A program made the translations under genes and the position numbers. This document shows positions 43,217 through 55,304 of a stretch of 64,000 nucleotides of DNA, piece after piece. A model generated the notes under the pieces. That model did not search any database. It was not told the origin of the DNA and worked only from the letters and a program-made list of their open reading frames with translations. The stretch lies in contig OX467090.1 in the NCBI GenBank assembly GCA_950106755.1, positions 13,577,489 through 13,641,488 on the forward strand, read 5' to 3'. Numbering within the stretch: the first letter of the stretch is position 1; the number at the start of each line of letters is the position of its first letter. This DNA is from Climacium dendroides. Its lineage: Eukaryota > Streptophyta > Bryopsida > Hypnales > Climaciaceae.

Positions 43217-44259
43217 GATCGCAGAGTAATAAATTAGGCCAGTCTATCTTGAAGTACATGAATTACTTTAACATCCTTAAAGTTGCACTGAAGCAAGACT
43301 GATACGGGAGAAGCCCGAGACGAATCTTTTCTTCGCTCAATACAGAGTTCGTTGCCGACTACCAACAATGCTTACATTCAAGTTGGTCTCTGATATCACT
43401 ATTGTGAAAGGACTTTCAAGGGCATAATCCAAATTCACGGACCTTACTGGAGTCTCGTGCAAATGGAGTTCCACCATACCACAAACAATTGTCAGAACAT
43501 GGACACACAGAGCCATTAAACAAAAATGACAAAGAAGCGACGAACAATCGAAGAGCAGATGTTAGCCGAAATTCAGATATTATATCAGAGTCCAGCTTCA
43601 CTTTCTTTGAAATTCGGAATGCACGAAATAGTGAAAGACTCAATTCTCTCCTTTGTCCACGTTGCTGTTACTAGAACAATCTACGCAAACAGGTTACAAG
43701 GGGATCTTGGTGCGTTCAAGGAGACTAAGCCATTCGGTGTTCTATGGAACTAACCCTAACTCTGAAGAACTTCAATGACAGACAAGCAAACTCAACAAAC
43801 AGTACCAAAAATTGAAAACGAACCACGAACTCACTTGGACTAGCGGCACAGACACGGACGCTGCAACGCGCAAACGAACGTAAGAAACCCGACTCTAGGG
43901 CCGCGCACAGGAGGGCAATTTTCGGCTGTTCGACGCAAGATACGAGGACCGAAGAGTGCGGGTTCGCTCAGGGTTGTCCTCACGGTGCAACCCTCGCGTA
44001 ATGTGAGACCTCAGCCCTCACGAAGGAGTTTTCGAAGGAGTTAAAAAGCTTGCAACTCCAAGTCGTCTCTCTCCTTCCGCACCGCGCAGATGCAGAGGCT
44101 GGGCAGGGACTGAGAGCTTCTGAAGGCAGAGAGCTGGTTTTCTGTGAGAAAACCGGCTCTTCAAGGGCTGATTCGCAACACAAGTAGTTTCGTGTTATTC
44201 CAAGCATTTTTGAATTACTTGTGAATTTTCAAAGATGCGGGTCATAGGTACCTATTTGT
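43217..44259 (-). other. Upstream of the NOT3-like fragment, inside the CACTA
   Basis: Relatively GC-rich near 43.85-44.17 kb, with pyrimidine-rich text on the - strand resembling a plant 5' leader or promoter. It may be the captured promoter of the chimera. No frame with recognisable features. Confidence 0.35.
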
Positions 44260-45208
44260 GACTCCAAAATCCGTCCCCCTGTGACTTATAAAGAAATGTG
44301 CAGAAACCAAAGACAATGATTGGCTTTCGCAATTTGAAAAAAAATACTCTTGAATTCATTAACGAACCAAATAGTTCTATTCAAGGATCACCTGGCATCC
44401 ATTCAACACCTACGTATAGGACGCTCTAAAGAAGAGGGTCGGGATTAGAACCACCTACCTTAACTCCTCAAGCTTAAGCGTCTAGAGTCTTCTCTAGAAT
44501 TGACGATTCGGGAAAAAATATTATAAAGTACTATTTGGAAGAATATTTCTAATTTATAAAAAATATATGTACTCTAATAACACCAAATTTGACCAATAGA
44601 TAACACAAGAACTTTATATTGCTTCATGTTGAAGCGGGGTGATAGTTCTCAAGAGACTCCAAAGATAAGTTCTTGTGACACCTCAAATGTGAAGGAGTGG
44701 AAGGACAGGACTTTGAAGTTTCTTGTGGACATTAATGAAGATAAGTATTGGGAATATAACTACGAAACCTTTGCACAAGAAAAGTGGGATGTGTACATCG
44801 CTGTAAAGGGCATCATTCGCGTGACTATAACTTGAGGAATGAAAGAGGGCTCTATATATATATATTGCCTTCCGAAATTGTCCTAAATCATTTTTTAAAT
44901 AATAGTCCTCAAAACCTTGAAAAGGAGAAAACGTTTGAAACTTTACCCAACATATAAAATGTAAGTTCCAATAATCAAAAAACTTATCCCACAAAAATAC
45001 TAAAAGTAAAAAAATAATAATGCTAAAAGAAGCAAAGCAAGAAAATTTGTTCTAAACTCTCAAGCCTCCTAGCTTAAACAATGCTATAGGTTGAGTTAAA
45101 ATGTCCCAAATCCTTCGGGATTTTCACCCTCGAAGCAGGTGGGATAATCCATTCTTGCACAAGTGGCAAGAAAGGGAGCCAAGAGGGACAATATAACTAA
45201 AGGCTCAA

Positions 45209-45224
45209 GGGGGGGGGGGGGGGG
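45209..45224 (+). repeat. Run of 16 G
   Basis: A homopolymer G tract absent from the paralogous position near 57428, where the text is GGGTGGGGG. Confidence 0.9.
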
Positions 45225-48200
45225 CCTTAATAGACAATCAAGTCTACCCTCACCCCCAAGCATATGCACAAGCCTTCTAAAAGTGCCAAACCCTAACTTT
45301 GAAGGTCATCTACCCACTTCTCAACTATTCTTTGATTTTTGTTGCACAACGCTCCATTGACTACTATGTGGGGTCCTAGACATTTTACCATCAAGATCAC
45401 CCGTGCCAATTCAATGCCATGATGGCACTAGGGGTTTTAAATGAAATCAACGCATGTTTGGGGGTTCCAATTAATTTTGTGCAAATCAAAAAGATGCTTG
45501 CCACTTTTGGCCTCATTCTAAATGTGCCATTAGATGGGACTTCTCTATTTGTGGTATTCCTACTATAAACTATTAAGGCGATGAAAATGTTTCTTTTGTG
45601 TCATTGTGTGAGTCTTAACTAGTAGAAAAGACTCTTTATTCTTACTATCTTTGAGATAAATTTATTCAATTGCTACTCTCTAATTGTAGGGTAACATGGT
45701 GATCTCTTTAAATCAATAAGGACATTCTAAATAGTGAGACCACTTAAATTTTATATATACTAATAACAACATTTGTCAAAAATCTTTCCATTGGAAGTAT
45801 CTCTGGCACTTAATATTGTAGAGTGCAATGACTTCTTCTTACTATTGATTTTTTCAAAAAATCCATCATTTTTTGTGAGGATCATGGAGTTTCTAGGGGT
45901 CAATAATACAATCTAACTTACATCACAATTACTTTCTAAACATTACATTACAGACACTAACTTAAAAAATCATTTGTAATCACTCTTCTGTAATGACCCT
46001 AACTTGAAGATATTGTATAAACATAACACGAAACATAACATAAGGTAAGCCTACCTATGATAGGCACAAGGAGTGATTTGACTTGTATTAAAAAATATCC
46101 ATGTTGTTGGTGCTTCTTTGGATTCATTCTTCAAGATCATTTGAAATTGTGGAGCATATAGAAAAAAAAGTTGAAAGAAGTAGAAAATGATTTGGAATTT
46201 TTGAATTGTTAAGTATGGAGTTATGGAGTTTAGAAATGCCAATCCCAATTGTTGCGAAGTTGTAAAACACAGTCTACATCCTATCATTTTATTTTTTCAA
46301 GGAATACTAAAAATTGAGTTTAATAAAGGACTTCAAAATGTATTTTAGAATTAGAAAATCCATAATTGTGTGCAAACTGAAACTCCTCATAAGTTTCATG
46401 TTGTTCAATAAAATGAAATGATTGAAAGCTTTACAAGTATATATAAGTCTACAAAACCAATTTTATATATGTTGTTTTGGGAGAAAGTGTTTTCTTAAGA
46501 ATTTTTATGATTTGTGCAATCTCCCATTAAGTAGTGAATTTACATGTCATATGATATATTTTAACTGTATAGTCAAAAATGATGGAAATAGTCATACTGC
46601 AAAAGCTAGTCCTTGAGCACACGTTGTGTGATTTTTTTTTTTTCATAAATTTGTTCATAGTGAGTTGCCTGAAATTACTATATTATGAAGCTAACACTCT
46701 TTGGATCTTAAGGGGCTTAGACTTCCATGACTCTTCAATAGTGAAACAAGGAACATTAACTTCTGAAAGACTAAGTTTTTTCTGGGCCAAGAAACCATAG
46801 TAATTGTCACTACTATAATTGCAAAAAGTAAACAAGATTGAAAACTATTTTTTTAAACATCTAATTGTAGGATCTTACATCTGAATAGTATGAGAATGTG
46901 TGGAAAAAATTTCAAAAATTTTGATTGCACAGATTGCAAGATATTTGCATTTGAAGTGGAAAAAAACTAGTTTGTTTAGCACCCTATATGACTACATTAT
47001 TTGACTTTGAACCTTTTTAACTTAAACTTTTTGCACTACAAATTTTTGAACTTTCAATCTTTATAGTGAGGGAATGAGCTGGTAGTCGATATGAAAACAT
47101 TTTATAAGAGAAATTGAATTATCATTCTTAATAAAATTGTTTAAGTAGAAGTAGGTATGGGATAGAAGGAAAATCTAAATTATTAATATCTCTAAGATGA
47201 AAATGTAAAATACTAATTCCAATGGTGAGATTGTTATAGCAGGAAAATTAAACCATTAGGAAATTATTATTTTTAAAATTTTTACACATTGCATTGAGAA
47301 ATGAATCCTACAAGTTATTTTTTCAAGAAGAAGATCTAATTGCCTAAAAAACAAGATTGTCCATAACTTTCTATAAGCAAATGCAAATGGAATTAATCAA
47401 AACTTTGAGTCTAGACAAAAACATAATACATGTTTTTCTTTGTTTTTAAATTTCAGTATTTTAAATGCTTGTTTACTACACATTGTTCTTTGTTTTGAAC
47501 TTATTTGAGCTTCTTTGGGCATAACTTTTGCTACTAGTCATTGATTGAAAACAAATTATATCTCCACATAGATAATTAATTTCTTTTTTCGTCAAAAAAG
47601 GTTTAAAAAAATCAAGACAAAAATTGAGACCATAGGTACCCTAAAGGGCCAAATGGACCTACAGAGGTTAATGTAATTGCAAATACTCTTAGATAATAAA
47701 GAACACACATTGAAAAGACATTTTACAAAATAAAATTTGTAGTGTTTTCTAGGCACCCAATCAATTAGAATCATTAGAATTCTAGAAGTCGAATATTTTA
47801 TTGATGTGTGAAATTTTAAGTCGATGATGATGGTATTTTGTTTTTTAAATTAGAAAAAAGTGGAAAAATATAATTGGAGTATGAATTTCTCGAGTGTGAA
47901 AGTTATGGTTCTTCCAAAATATAAAATAATGTAATCCAATTTTTCAATATAAAATAGAACCAAAACGTTTACACCATAGGTACAAATGCCACAACATTGG
48001 CACAAATATGAAGCTCTATACAACTATTCATCCCCCGATTTTGTGTGCAAAGGGAAGATCATCTACAATATTTTGTCTTCTTATGAGTGCTTTTGCATTA
48101 TTTAAATCCAACAATTCACACGGTGACAAAACAAGATGATTTCCACAGTGACCAACTTGTTGTTCAAGGGTTAAGAGAACTCCCTTATCTTTTATTGAGT

Positions 48201-51099
48201 ATAGAAAAAAGCATCATATTGAACTACTCTCAAAAAGATATGCTCCTTCAAAGTGTGGTGCCTTGTATTTCCATTGGCCCCAATAAAACTGCAACTTGAA
48301 ATATTTCCAAAATTGTGCAGATAAAAAATTTCAAATGGGTATAGGTGCTCACTATCAATGTTAAATTCAAGGTCCTATGGTTACATTTTATCACATCTCA
48401 AGAAAAACAAGAAGAAATCACTCAAGGTCTTGGTAGTTTTGGCCCATTTTGAAAGCACACCCATGCTTGGGGCAATATAGATACATATATTTAGCTTTTT
48501 CAATGAAATTCCACAATTAATGGTTATATTTCCATATAGTTGTAAAGAAGATTGATGTTTAGGAGTTTGGGAAGCCTAAGTGTAATTTTCTACAATGGCA
48601 CTCCAGAACATACTAGTCCCTCTATTGTACCTTGGAATTTATAGACAAGCTTCAATGGCACATGCAAAAGCCAATGGATGGAGTTCTAACCCCAAAGTAT
48701 CGGAGACTATATTTTCACCAAAAACGCTTTAGAACTACCATTTCTAATAGAAGCACCAACTTTTAGGGAAAAAATTTTGGACTCGTGTAACCACAGAATT
48801 TTGTAGTACACTAGTTTGAGAAAATGTAGAATTTTTTTTAGAAATGTTGATCATGTAGATTGCAAGATATTAGTGTTTGGATTGACAAAGTCCTTATTTT
48901 GGCCTTGCAAAAACATAAGGCAAGTGCTCTTCATAAGGTCACATTTTGTATGAAAAAAATGTCTATGTTGTTGGTGCTTATTTGGATTCATTCTTCAAGC
49001 CAAGTTGGTTACAAGCTAGAAAAATGCTTCATAATTTCAGATTATTTGGAATTGTACAATTTATAGGAAAAATTAATAAATAGAAGGTGGTAGAGAATGA
49101 TTCAAAACACTAAATTGTTAATAATTTCATTATAGAATTGAAAAAAGCCAATCCCAATGTTTGTAATGTCTTAATAAACAATGTACACCTAATATTTTTA
49201 TTTTTTAAAAATTATTTAAAATTTAATTTAATAATGAACTTCAAAGTTTATTTTAGAGGTTAGAATCCATAATTGTCTGCAAACTAATACTCCTGAAAAC
49301 TTTCATCTAAGTAATCAAAATGGAATGATTCAAAGCTTTCCACTTATATATAAATATAGAAAAATGATTTTTATTTCTTAATAGAGTGATTTTTTCAAAA
49401 AAAAATTGAATTGCCCGATCTGCCCAAAGATCAATGAGAATTACATATCATGCAATAACTTATTAACCATCTAGTCAAAAGTTATAAAAAATATTGGGCC
49501 TTAAAGCAATTCCACCCTCCCATGTTATGTAAAAATATCAAAGAAAAGAAACAAAAATTCCATTTGTAGTGAATTGTCCAAAATTGCTATGTTGCCAAAA
49601 AAACATAGTTTGGTCCTTCAAAGGTTAAATAGAGGACTTGGAAATTATTTTAGAATAATAAATCCATCACTACTTCCTAACTAAAACTCCCGATAAGATT
49701 CATATCATTCATCAAAATGCAAGCATTCAAAACTTTTCAAGTATATATAAGTCCACAAAATCAATTTCAAATTCTTGTATTTTAAAAAAGTGTGTTTTTA
49801 AGATTTTTTTAATTTATGTAGGCTATATATTAAACTATGAAAATTACATATCATACAATATCTTTTAATTATGTAGTTAAAAATTATGAAAATAGTCACA
49901 CTTAGAAGCTACTCTTTGGGCACATGTTGTGTGAAAATTTCAAATTAAATTTTTTTTCTTTATAGTGAGTCCAAAATCACTATGTTGTCAAAGAATACTC
50001 TTTGAACTTGTAGGGATGAAAACTTCCATGACTCTTCAATAGTGAAATGCGATATATTTATATAGTTTCAAATACTCTTTGATAGTGAATAAGATGCTTT
50101 CAAAGAATGTTTCACAAAAGACATGTTATAGTGATTTTTGGGCTCGGTGGGTTTACTTAAAGTGTCCATTAGAAACCATGTGCACACAGAACTTTGGACC
50201 CCTATATATTTTTTGAATTTTCATTATAAATAAATAAGTAAAAGTATGAATGGATTTTCGTACTTTAAAAGTTTATGTTTTGAATTATTGATATTTTTAT
50301 TTGTTAATAATAATTAGTTACACATTTTTGAAGTAAAAAAATACATTGTAGAATTGAAAAATATTTTTCACACCTCTATATCATATAAGAAAGAATTGTT
50401 TAAAAAATAAACAAAAAATTCCTAAAAATAACTCTCTATTGAAAACTCATTTTGAGTTGAATATTGATGCAATGATTATCTAAATGTGTTCTCTATAAAT
50501 ATTTGAGTTGAAAAACATGCCATTTTAGTTCATTTCAACCTCTTCTAGAAATCATTTCATATTTTATTTGACTTGAAAATTTTGGCAATATAAACCTATA
50601 GTCATTATTAAACAATGCTCAAAATTTTAGGTTGAAATTATAGTTTATTAGAAACCACTTGTTCGCACATGGTTTATTGTAGTAGAACTAAATGCACCCC
50701 CGTATTTTGGGATGCTCAAAAAACCTTCCATAATTTTAATGAAGATAATTCTCCTTGTTGAAGTTGAGCCCTTGTATTAAAAAAATAGCTAATACAATGC
50801 ACTTTATATCCCATTCAGGGACATTTTAAAATTCTGAAAATTGAATATTTTATTAAAGTGTGTAATTTAAGTCCATGCCCATGATATTTTGCTTTTATGA
50901 TTAGAGAAGAATATAAAGATGTAACTAGAGTATGAACTTTTCTAGTTTAAAAAACAAGTATGGTGGAATTTTAATGGTTACTAAATGTATTTTGTAGCAA
51001 ATATGAATTTTGTTCACTTATTCTTTAAGAAATTTTGGTAATTCAAAATCTTCAAAATGAATGGAAAATTTTATGATTTGGGAATTTGCAAGAAACACC

Positions 51100-51252
51100 C
51101 ATGGTTGTCATACTGGACAAGTTACTATTCATTTCTTGTCCTGTAGGACGAGTTACTATTCATCAAATGTACCTTTCAAGTAGATTTGATGAATAGTAAC
51201 TCGTCCTATAAGATGAAAAATGAATAGTAACTTGACCAATATGACAGCCATG
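51100..51252. mobile_element. 153-bp hairpin MITE, hAT-like
   Basis: Almost the whole element is an inverted repeat: arms of about 67 bp starting CATGGTTGTCATACTGGACA and ending ATATGACAGCCATG, with a loop of about 18 bp. It is flanked by perfect 8-bp copies of GAAACACC (51092-51099 and 51253-51260). The second copy of the host block has the single site GAAACTCC near 63091 without the element. An 8-bp duplication with a CA..TG type end fits the hAT superfamily. Confidence 0.88.
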
Positions 51253-52187
51253 GAAACACCTTTACATTTTGGCTTGAAGCGGCCTATCATGGTGAATATT
51301 GTGACTCGTGGAATAAATTCTTTGAAAATGAAATAAAACATGGGTAATTTTGAAGCATTGAAAATAGTATGTCTCTAGAATTTAGACCTATTAAAAGTTA
51401 TCATTAAAAGCTTAACCTCAAAAAAGCATAATAGAAAAAACAAGGAATTGGACACCTTGATGTTTGAATTTTAGAAAATATTAGAAAATATTTAAAAATT
51501 ATTATTAAAAAAAGTCAAATTTCAAAATTTTAAAATTCAGTAAAACTTTGGAGTTCAATAGTTTTCACACTATAGTGTGAAAGGTTGTGTTTGTGGTATG
51601 AATAGAGTGCCTAAAGGAGTGTAAGGTCTTTGTTTCATGGCGTTTTGGACATGCAATGTGAAAGTTTAGGTTTTTCAAATATAAAAGATAATGTAATTTG
51701 ATTCTTTGATTTTAAAAACCATAACTTTCACACCTTAGTTCCAAAAGCTACAAAATTGACACAAATAGAAAGCCTTTCACATGAAGGTTTGATCAATGTT
51801 TTTTTGTGGCATTTGGACATGTGATGTCAAAGTTATGAATTTTTTAAAATAAAAGATAATTTAATTCAATTTTTGAGTTCATAAAAACTTTAAAATTCAA
51901 TAATTTTGACACCATAGGTCCAGATGCCATGAAACAAAACCCTTGTACCCCTCCATGCAAACAACTTTCCAATGATACCAAGAGTGTTGTTGGAGGACTC
52001 AGGGTTTTCTAAATCTCAGGTAATCAAACAAAATAAACAATGTATAGTCATTTATTTCAACAAAAGTGAAATGCTTCATATTCACCTATTCAATACTATT
52101 CATATATTTCAGTCTATAGTAGTAAGAAAACTTGGTCGAGCCTTTCTGTAATTAGACTTGTTTGTGAACACTGCTCATCTCCATAAC

Positions 52188-52833
52188 TTAACCCCTAAAT
52201 GTCCAAGGCCTATTTTTAGCTTCTTCGAATTTGCTTTAAATTGAACAAAATGCCAACATTTTGATAAGTTGTATTAATTTTTTTGAATTGTAATCGTACA
52301 AATTCAAACTAGACATGTTAGAGATCTCATAGGAAAAGAAAACACAACATTATCATTTATGGAGTAAAAGATTATAATGTTTGCCCATGAGGGTGCTAAA
52401 ACCATGAAAATCATTCAAACCTCTTTCCACATGTGAAATCTAAAAAGTTGGTCACCAAAAAAATATGAAGTTATAGAGCCTAACATGTATAACCCAATCA
52501 ATTTATGGCTACTTAAAATCTACTCTATAAATTTTTTAAATGAATTTTGAATGTGATTTTATCTCCAAGATTTAGTGTATTTGAGGCTCATTTCCAGGTC
52601 AAGCTCTCAACACTACAAGAAGTCAAGATTGCAATGGGTACCCTTGCACAAAATCTTGAATAGAAAAATCACTATCATTTATTTTCAAGATTGGATTTTT
52701 GCAGCTAAAAATAGACTCCAAGAAGAGCTTTCAAAATAAATAAAATACTAAAAATAGCAACTTGGTTAGGTTTTATTTAACTTCAAAGTTTTGCAAACAC
52801 CAGATTTTGGTGCCTCGGGCATTTAGGGGTTAA
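52188..52833. mobile_element. MITE-like element, family 2, best-preserved copy
   Basis: Begins TTAACCCCTAAATGTCCAAG and ends GGGCATTTAGGGGTTAA, 646 bp, matching 2660-3296 throughout. Located about 120 bp inside the right end of the CACTA. Confidence 0.8.
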
Positions 52834-52962
52834 TGGGAAGCAGCTCAAACGTAGCTGTGCGTGGCCTGCCACCACCACTGCCTCCTCCGCCGCGGGCTGT
52901 GCCAGCGTGAGGAGATCACCCCCCGCTCTGGCCCCGGCCTAAAGCGCCTAAAGCTCCCAGTG

Positions 52963-53240
52963 TTCTTGAATGAGAGCAGCACATAAATACTCAAAGTTTA
53001 CCGAATGCAGTGTAGTGCACAAGGATGGCGCCGGACCCGAGACACTCGAATAGGGTAAAGAAGTACGAGTCACCCTAAGGAGAGATTCACGACTTCAAGA
53101 CACGAAGAAAATTAAGGAGCGACACATATTGCGCTTCAATCTGGAACAAGAAGGGGAACGGATTAATTAGGAATTCTCCCTTCGACGAGGTCCAAGTACT
53201 GCAAATTCCAAACGTATTCGCAACTAACACAATGTCGCAA
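52963..53240. repeat. Right flank of the CACTA insertion
   Basis: Continues the third unit copy. It matches 37675-37935 (GAATGAGAGCAGCACATA, then TTTACCGAATGCAG). Confidence 0.8.
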
Positions 53241-54583
53241 CAGGCAGATTTTGGACTCCATCGCCATCATCGCTAATTGCACAGGTCTATTTCATTTGGA
53301 ACATGCAGCAATCCCAATCGCATGTTCGGCCTGATTCGATCAATATAAATGCTCGTGCCAACTCTCGACCAGAACTTTGAATCTGGCATCGACAACATGG
53401 AGTTGAAGAAATGAAGTAGGTACCCAGGCAAGACTTGGTACATAGAGTGAGGATGAGAAACTGCATCGACTGTCGCCACGTCGCTTGAAAATTAGAAGCT
53501 CTCTCCCCGAACCTAAACCTCTCTGGACAGTCCCACCCGTTCAGACATGCTGAACCATACAAGACCGTCTCGTTTGTAAGCTCACATCAAAAGATGCTAA
53601 ACCAAAGAACGACGGAGGAATCGGACAATCATGTTGAATGTTTGCCATCACACTTGAGCCCAACGCCTCAACCCAAACTAGATCGTGCATATTGGAATTT
53701 CTGCATCTGTGATAGGGGAATCCAAATTCTCACAGTGATCGTGCATTCTACATCGCTAAAAAAGAGATCGCTAAAGACGTGGACTTTCTGAATCGATGAC
53801 AACTTACTGGAGTTTCGGTAGACAGTGGATGAAGATGGAACCCGCCAAGAAGGCGGATTAAGGCCGGGGTCCTTGTCAGGCTCTGCATAATGCTCCAGAA
53901 CAATGCCGGATGCATGGACCTGCCCTTCTGAAGGTGCCATGACGGTCTCCTCACCACATGCACGGCCTCCGTCACCAACGAATCCTGCAAATTTAATGAA
54001 CAAAATTCACGCCACCCTTTGCCAAGAGGTTCAAACAGTTCGTGAATACTGGCAACTGAAATTGAGGACTGAGTGAACTTCATCGAAACGTTTCGGGACC
54101 ACAAGTTTGCAATTGAAACTTCCAATTCAACTACCTGACACCAAATAAAATCAGAACTCCAAACTTGCACATCAAGTTGCGTAATGAAATTAATAAATCA
54201 TTGACGAATAATTCTACCCCATAATTCCGCTAGAAGCTCCACAGTCCACCAATCGTCAGCTGCAACGAGTGAACGAGACCATCAGCTCAACCAACTCCCG
54301 AATCGACGTAATTCCTCATGGTTGTATCCATTGTTCGAGCTGATAATCCAAGCGCCACATTCTTCAGGAAACTGAACCGATGATGAGGAACCTCAGCTCC
54401 ATCATCCAAGACCCGCATCTCCCAAATCACCTCGACACCCACAAATCCAATCGGATTTTGTGGAAAAATTGACAGTTCGTTCATTGAAGGCCTGCCTGTC
54501 AAAATTGCGGTAGCAGCGGTCGAAGCTCTGGCACTATCTGGAGTGCAAAGTGCGCATTCATTTGGCAACTGTGATTGGCCCAC
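53241..54583 (-). pseudogene. Coding-like exons of an unrecognised gene
   Basis: Three stretches on the - strand look exon-like: 53273-53479 (HSMYQVLPGYLLHFFNSM); 53808-53984, bounded by AATTTGCAG and GTAAGT; and 54287-54583 (IGFVGVEVIWEMRVLDDG). The middle one is open in two frames, so its true frame is undecided. GC content is higher than in the flanking repeats. Homologous fragments may exist in the other unit copies, which differ here. I recognise no family and could not join the exons. Confidence 0.3.
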
Positions 54584-54668
54584 AACTCTATAATTTTTGT
54601 CTTTAAGATAGCCTTTAAAGTGTTTGTTTTCATTATCGAATGTCTAAATTTTGAATAGCCATCAGTAA

Positions 54669-54959
54669 ATGAGCAATCCTTGGTGCCCAGTGGGCATCTC
54701 CTGCTACCCATCTGGATCCAGCCTCGCTTTCGGGAAGTCCAAAGGCTTGCGCCGGGTCCTCATTTCTGCAGACAACTCGACTTGGTCAGCCGTCCTGGAG
54801 CCGAATCTGCCGCCCTATAACTTAGCTTTGTTGGGCCTCCAGGATGTAGCATTGAAAGGCCCTATGAAGGACGGCGTAACACGTCGTGCCATGTACGTGA
54901 CCAGGTTCACGAGGTATGGATCACTGTTTGGGGATAGTTTTTCAGCTTTCCTACTGTAG
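54669..54959 (+). CDS. Hypothetical MSNP frame, repeat copy 3
   Basis: 96 codons, starting MSNPWCPVGISCYPSGSS and ending MYVTRFTRYGSLFGDSF with a short tail. Its first 57 codons equal those of 25839-26108; after that, small indels put the two in different frames. This copy has the longer frame. Function unknown. Confidence 0.3.
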   Translation: MSNPWCPVGISCYPSGSSLAFGKSKGLRRVLISADNSTWSAVLEPNLPPYNLALLGLQDVALKGPMKDGVTRRAMYVTRFTRYGSLFGDSFSAFLL

Positions 54960-54969
54960 CTGTTTTTCC

Positions 54970-55304
54970 TTTAACCCTTAAACGACGAACTGGTGACTGT
55001 GGAAATCATCCATTCTTTCATCTTAACCCCTAAATGACCTTAGAATTTTTTGAGTTTCTAGGAATTTGCTCTAAATTAAACTAAAAGCCAACATTTTAAT
55101 AAGTTGTATCATTTTTTTTTGAATTGTAACCGTACAAAATCAATCTAGACATGTTAAAGATCACATTAAAAAAGAAAAACACAACAATATCTCTTATGGA
55201 TTGAAAGATTATAGTGTTTGATCATGAGGGTGTTAAAACTGTGAAAGTGATTCGAAGTCTTTCAATCCTCTTTTCACATGTCAAATCTAAAAAGTTGGGC
55301 ACCA
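54970..55304. mobile_element. Family-1 MITE interrupted by a partial family-2 copy
   Basis: TTAACCCTTAAACGACGAAC begins a family-1 element that stops after about 54 bases at TTAACCCCTAAATGACC, the family-2 start (about 55024). The family-2 copy itself breaks off near 55300, where the 7-kb block copy begins. Confidence 0.65.

Larger units (their letters stand above)
44260..51500. repeat. 7-kb AT-rich block, copy 1 (inside the CACTA)
   Basis: Aligned with 55305-55560 and 56805-63330; copy 2 has an extra 1.2 kb at 55.57-56.8 kb. No coding potential. Internally built from diverged units of about 420 bp at 46.31-46.75, 49.22-49.62 and 49.63-50.06 kb. The units share phrases such as CAAGTATATATAAGTC(T/C)AC, ATTACATATCAT and CATGACTCTTCAATAGTGAAA. 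Confidence 0.85.
42095..52962. mobile_element. CACTA (En/Spm-type) transposon, about 10.9 kb, non-autonomous
   Basis: The left end CACTGGGAGCTTT (42095-42107) is a perfect inverted repeat of AAAGCTCCCAGTG (52950-52962). Both subterminal regions are GC-rich with GGCGTTAG/CTTTAGG-type repeats, as in CACTA elements. The flanks (to 42084, and from 52965) join to give the uninterrupted sequence at 37655-37690, so this is one insertion. TTC/TTCG borders both ends, but an exact 3-bp duplication is not clean. No TNP1/TNP2 or transposase frame was found. The interior carries NOT3-like exons, a 7-kb AT-rich repeat block, a hairpin MITE (51100-51252) and a family-2 MITE (52188-52833). Confidence 0.82.

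Noticed and set aside
44460..44480. AGAACCACCTACCTTAAC-type text resembling part of a tRNA or a primer-binding site
   Set aside because: No cloverleaf can be drawn around it here or at its copy near 55490.
54000..54170. VVELEVSIANLW as a further NOT3 exon (compare the family's HLETSI region)
   Set aside because: Similarity is limited to a few residues and the following sequence does not match NOT3.
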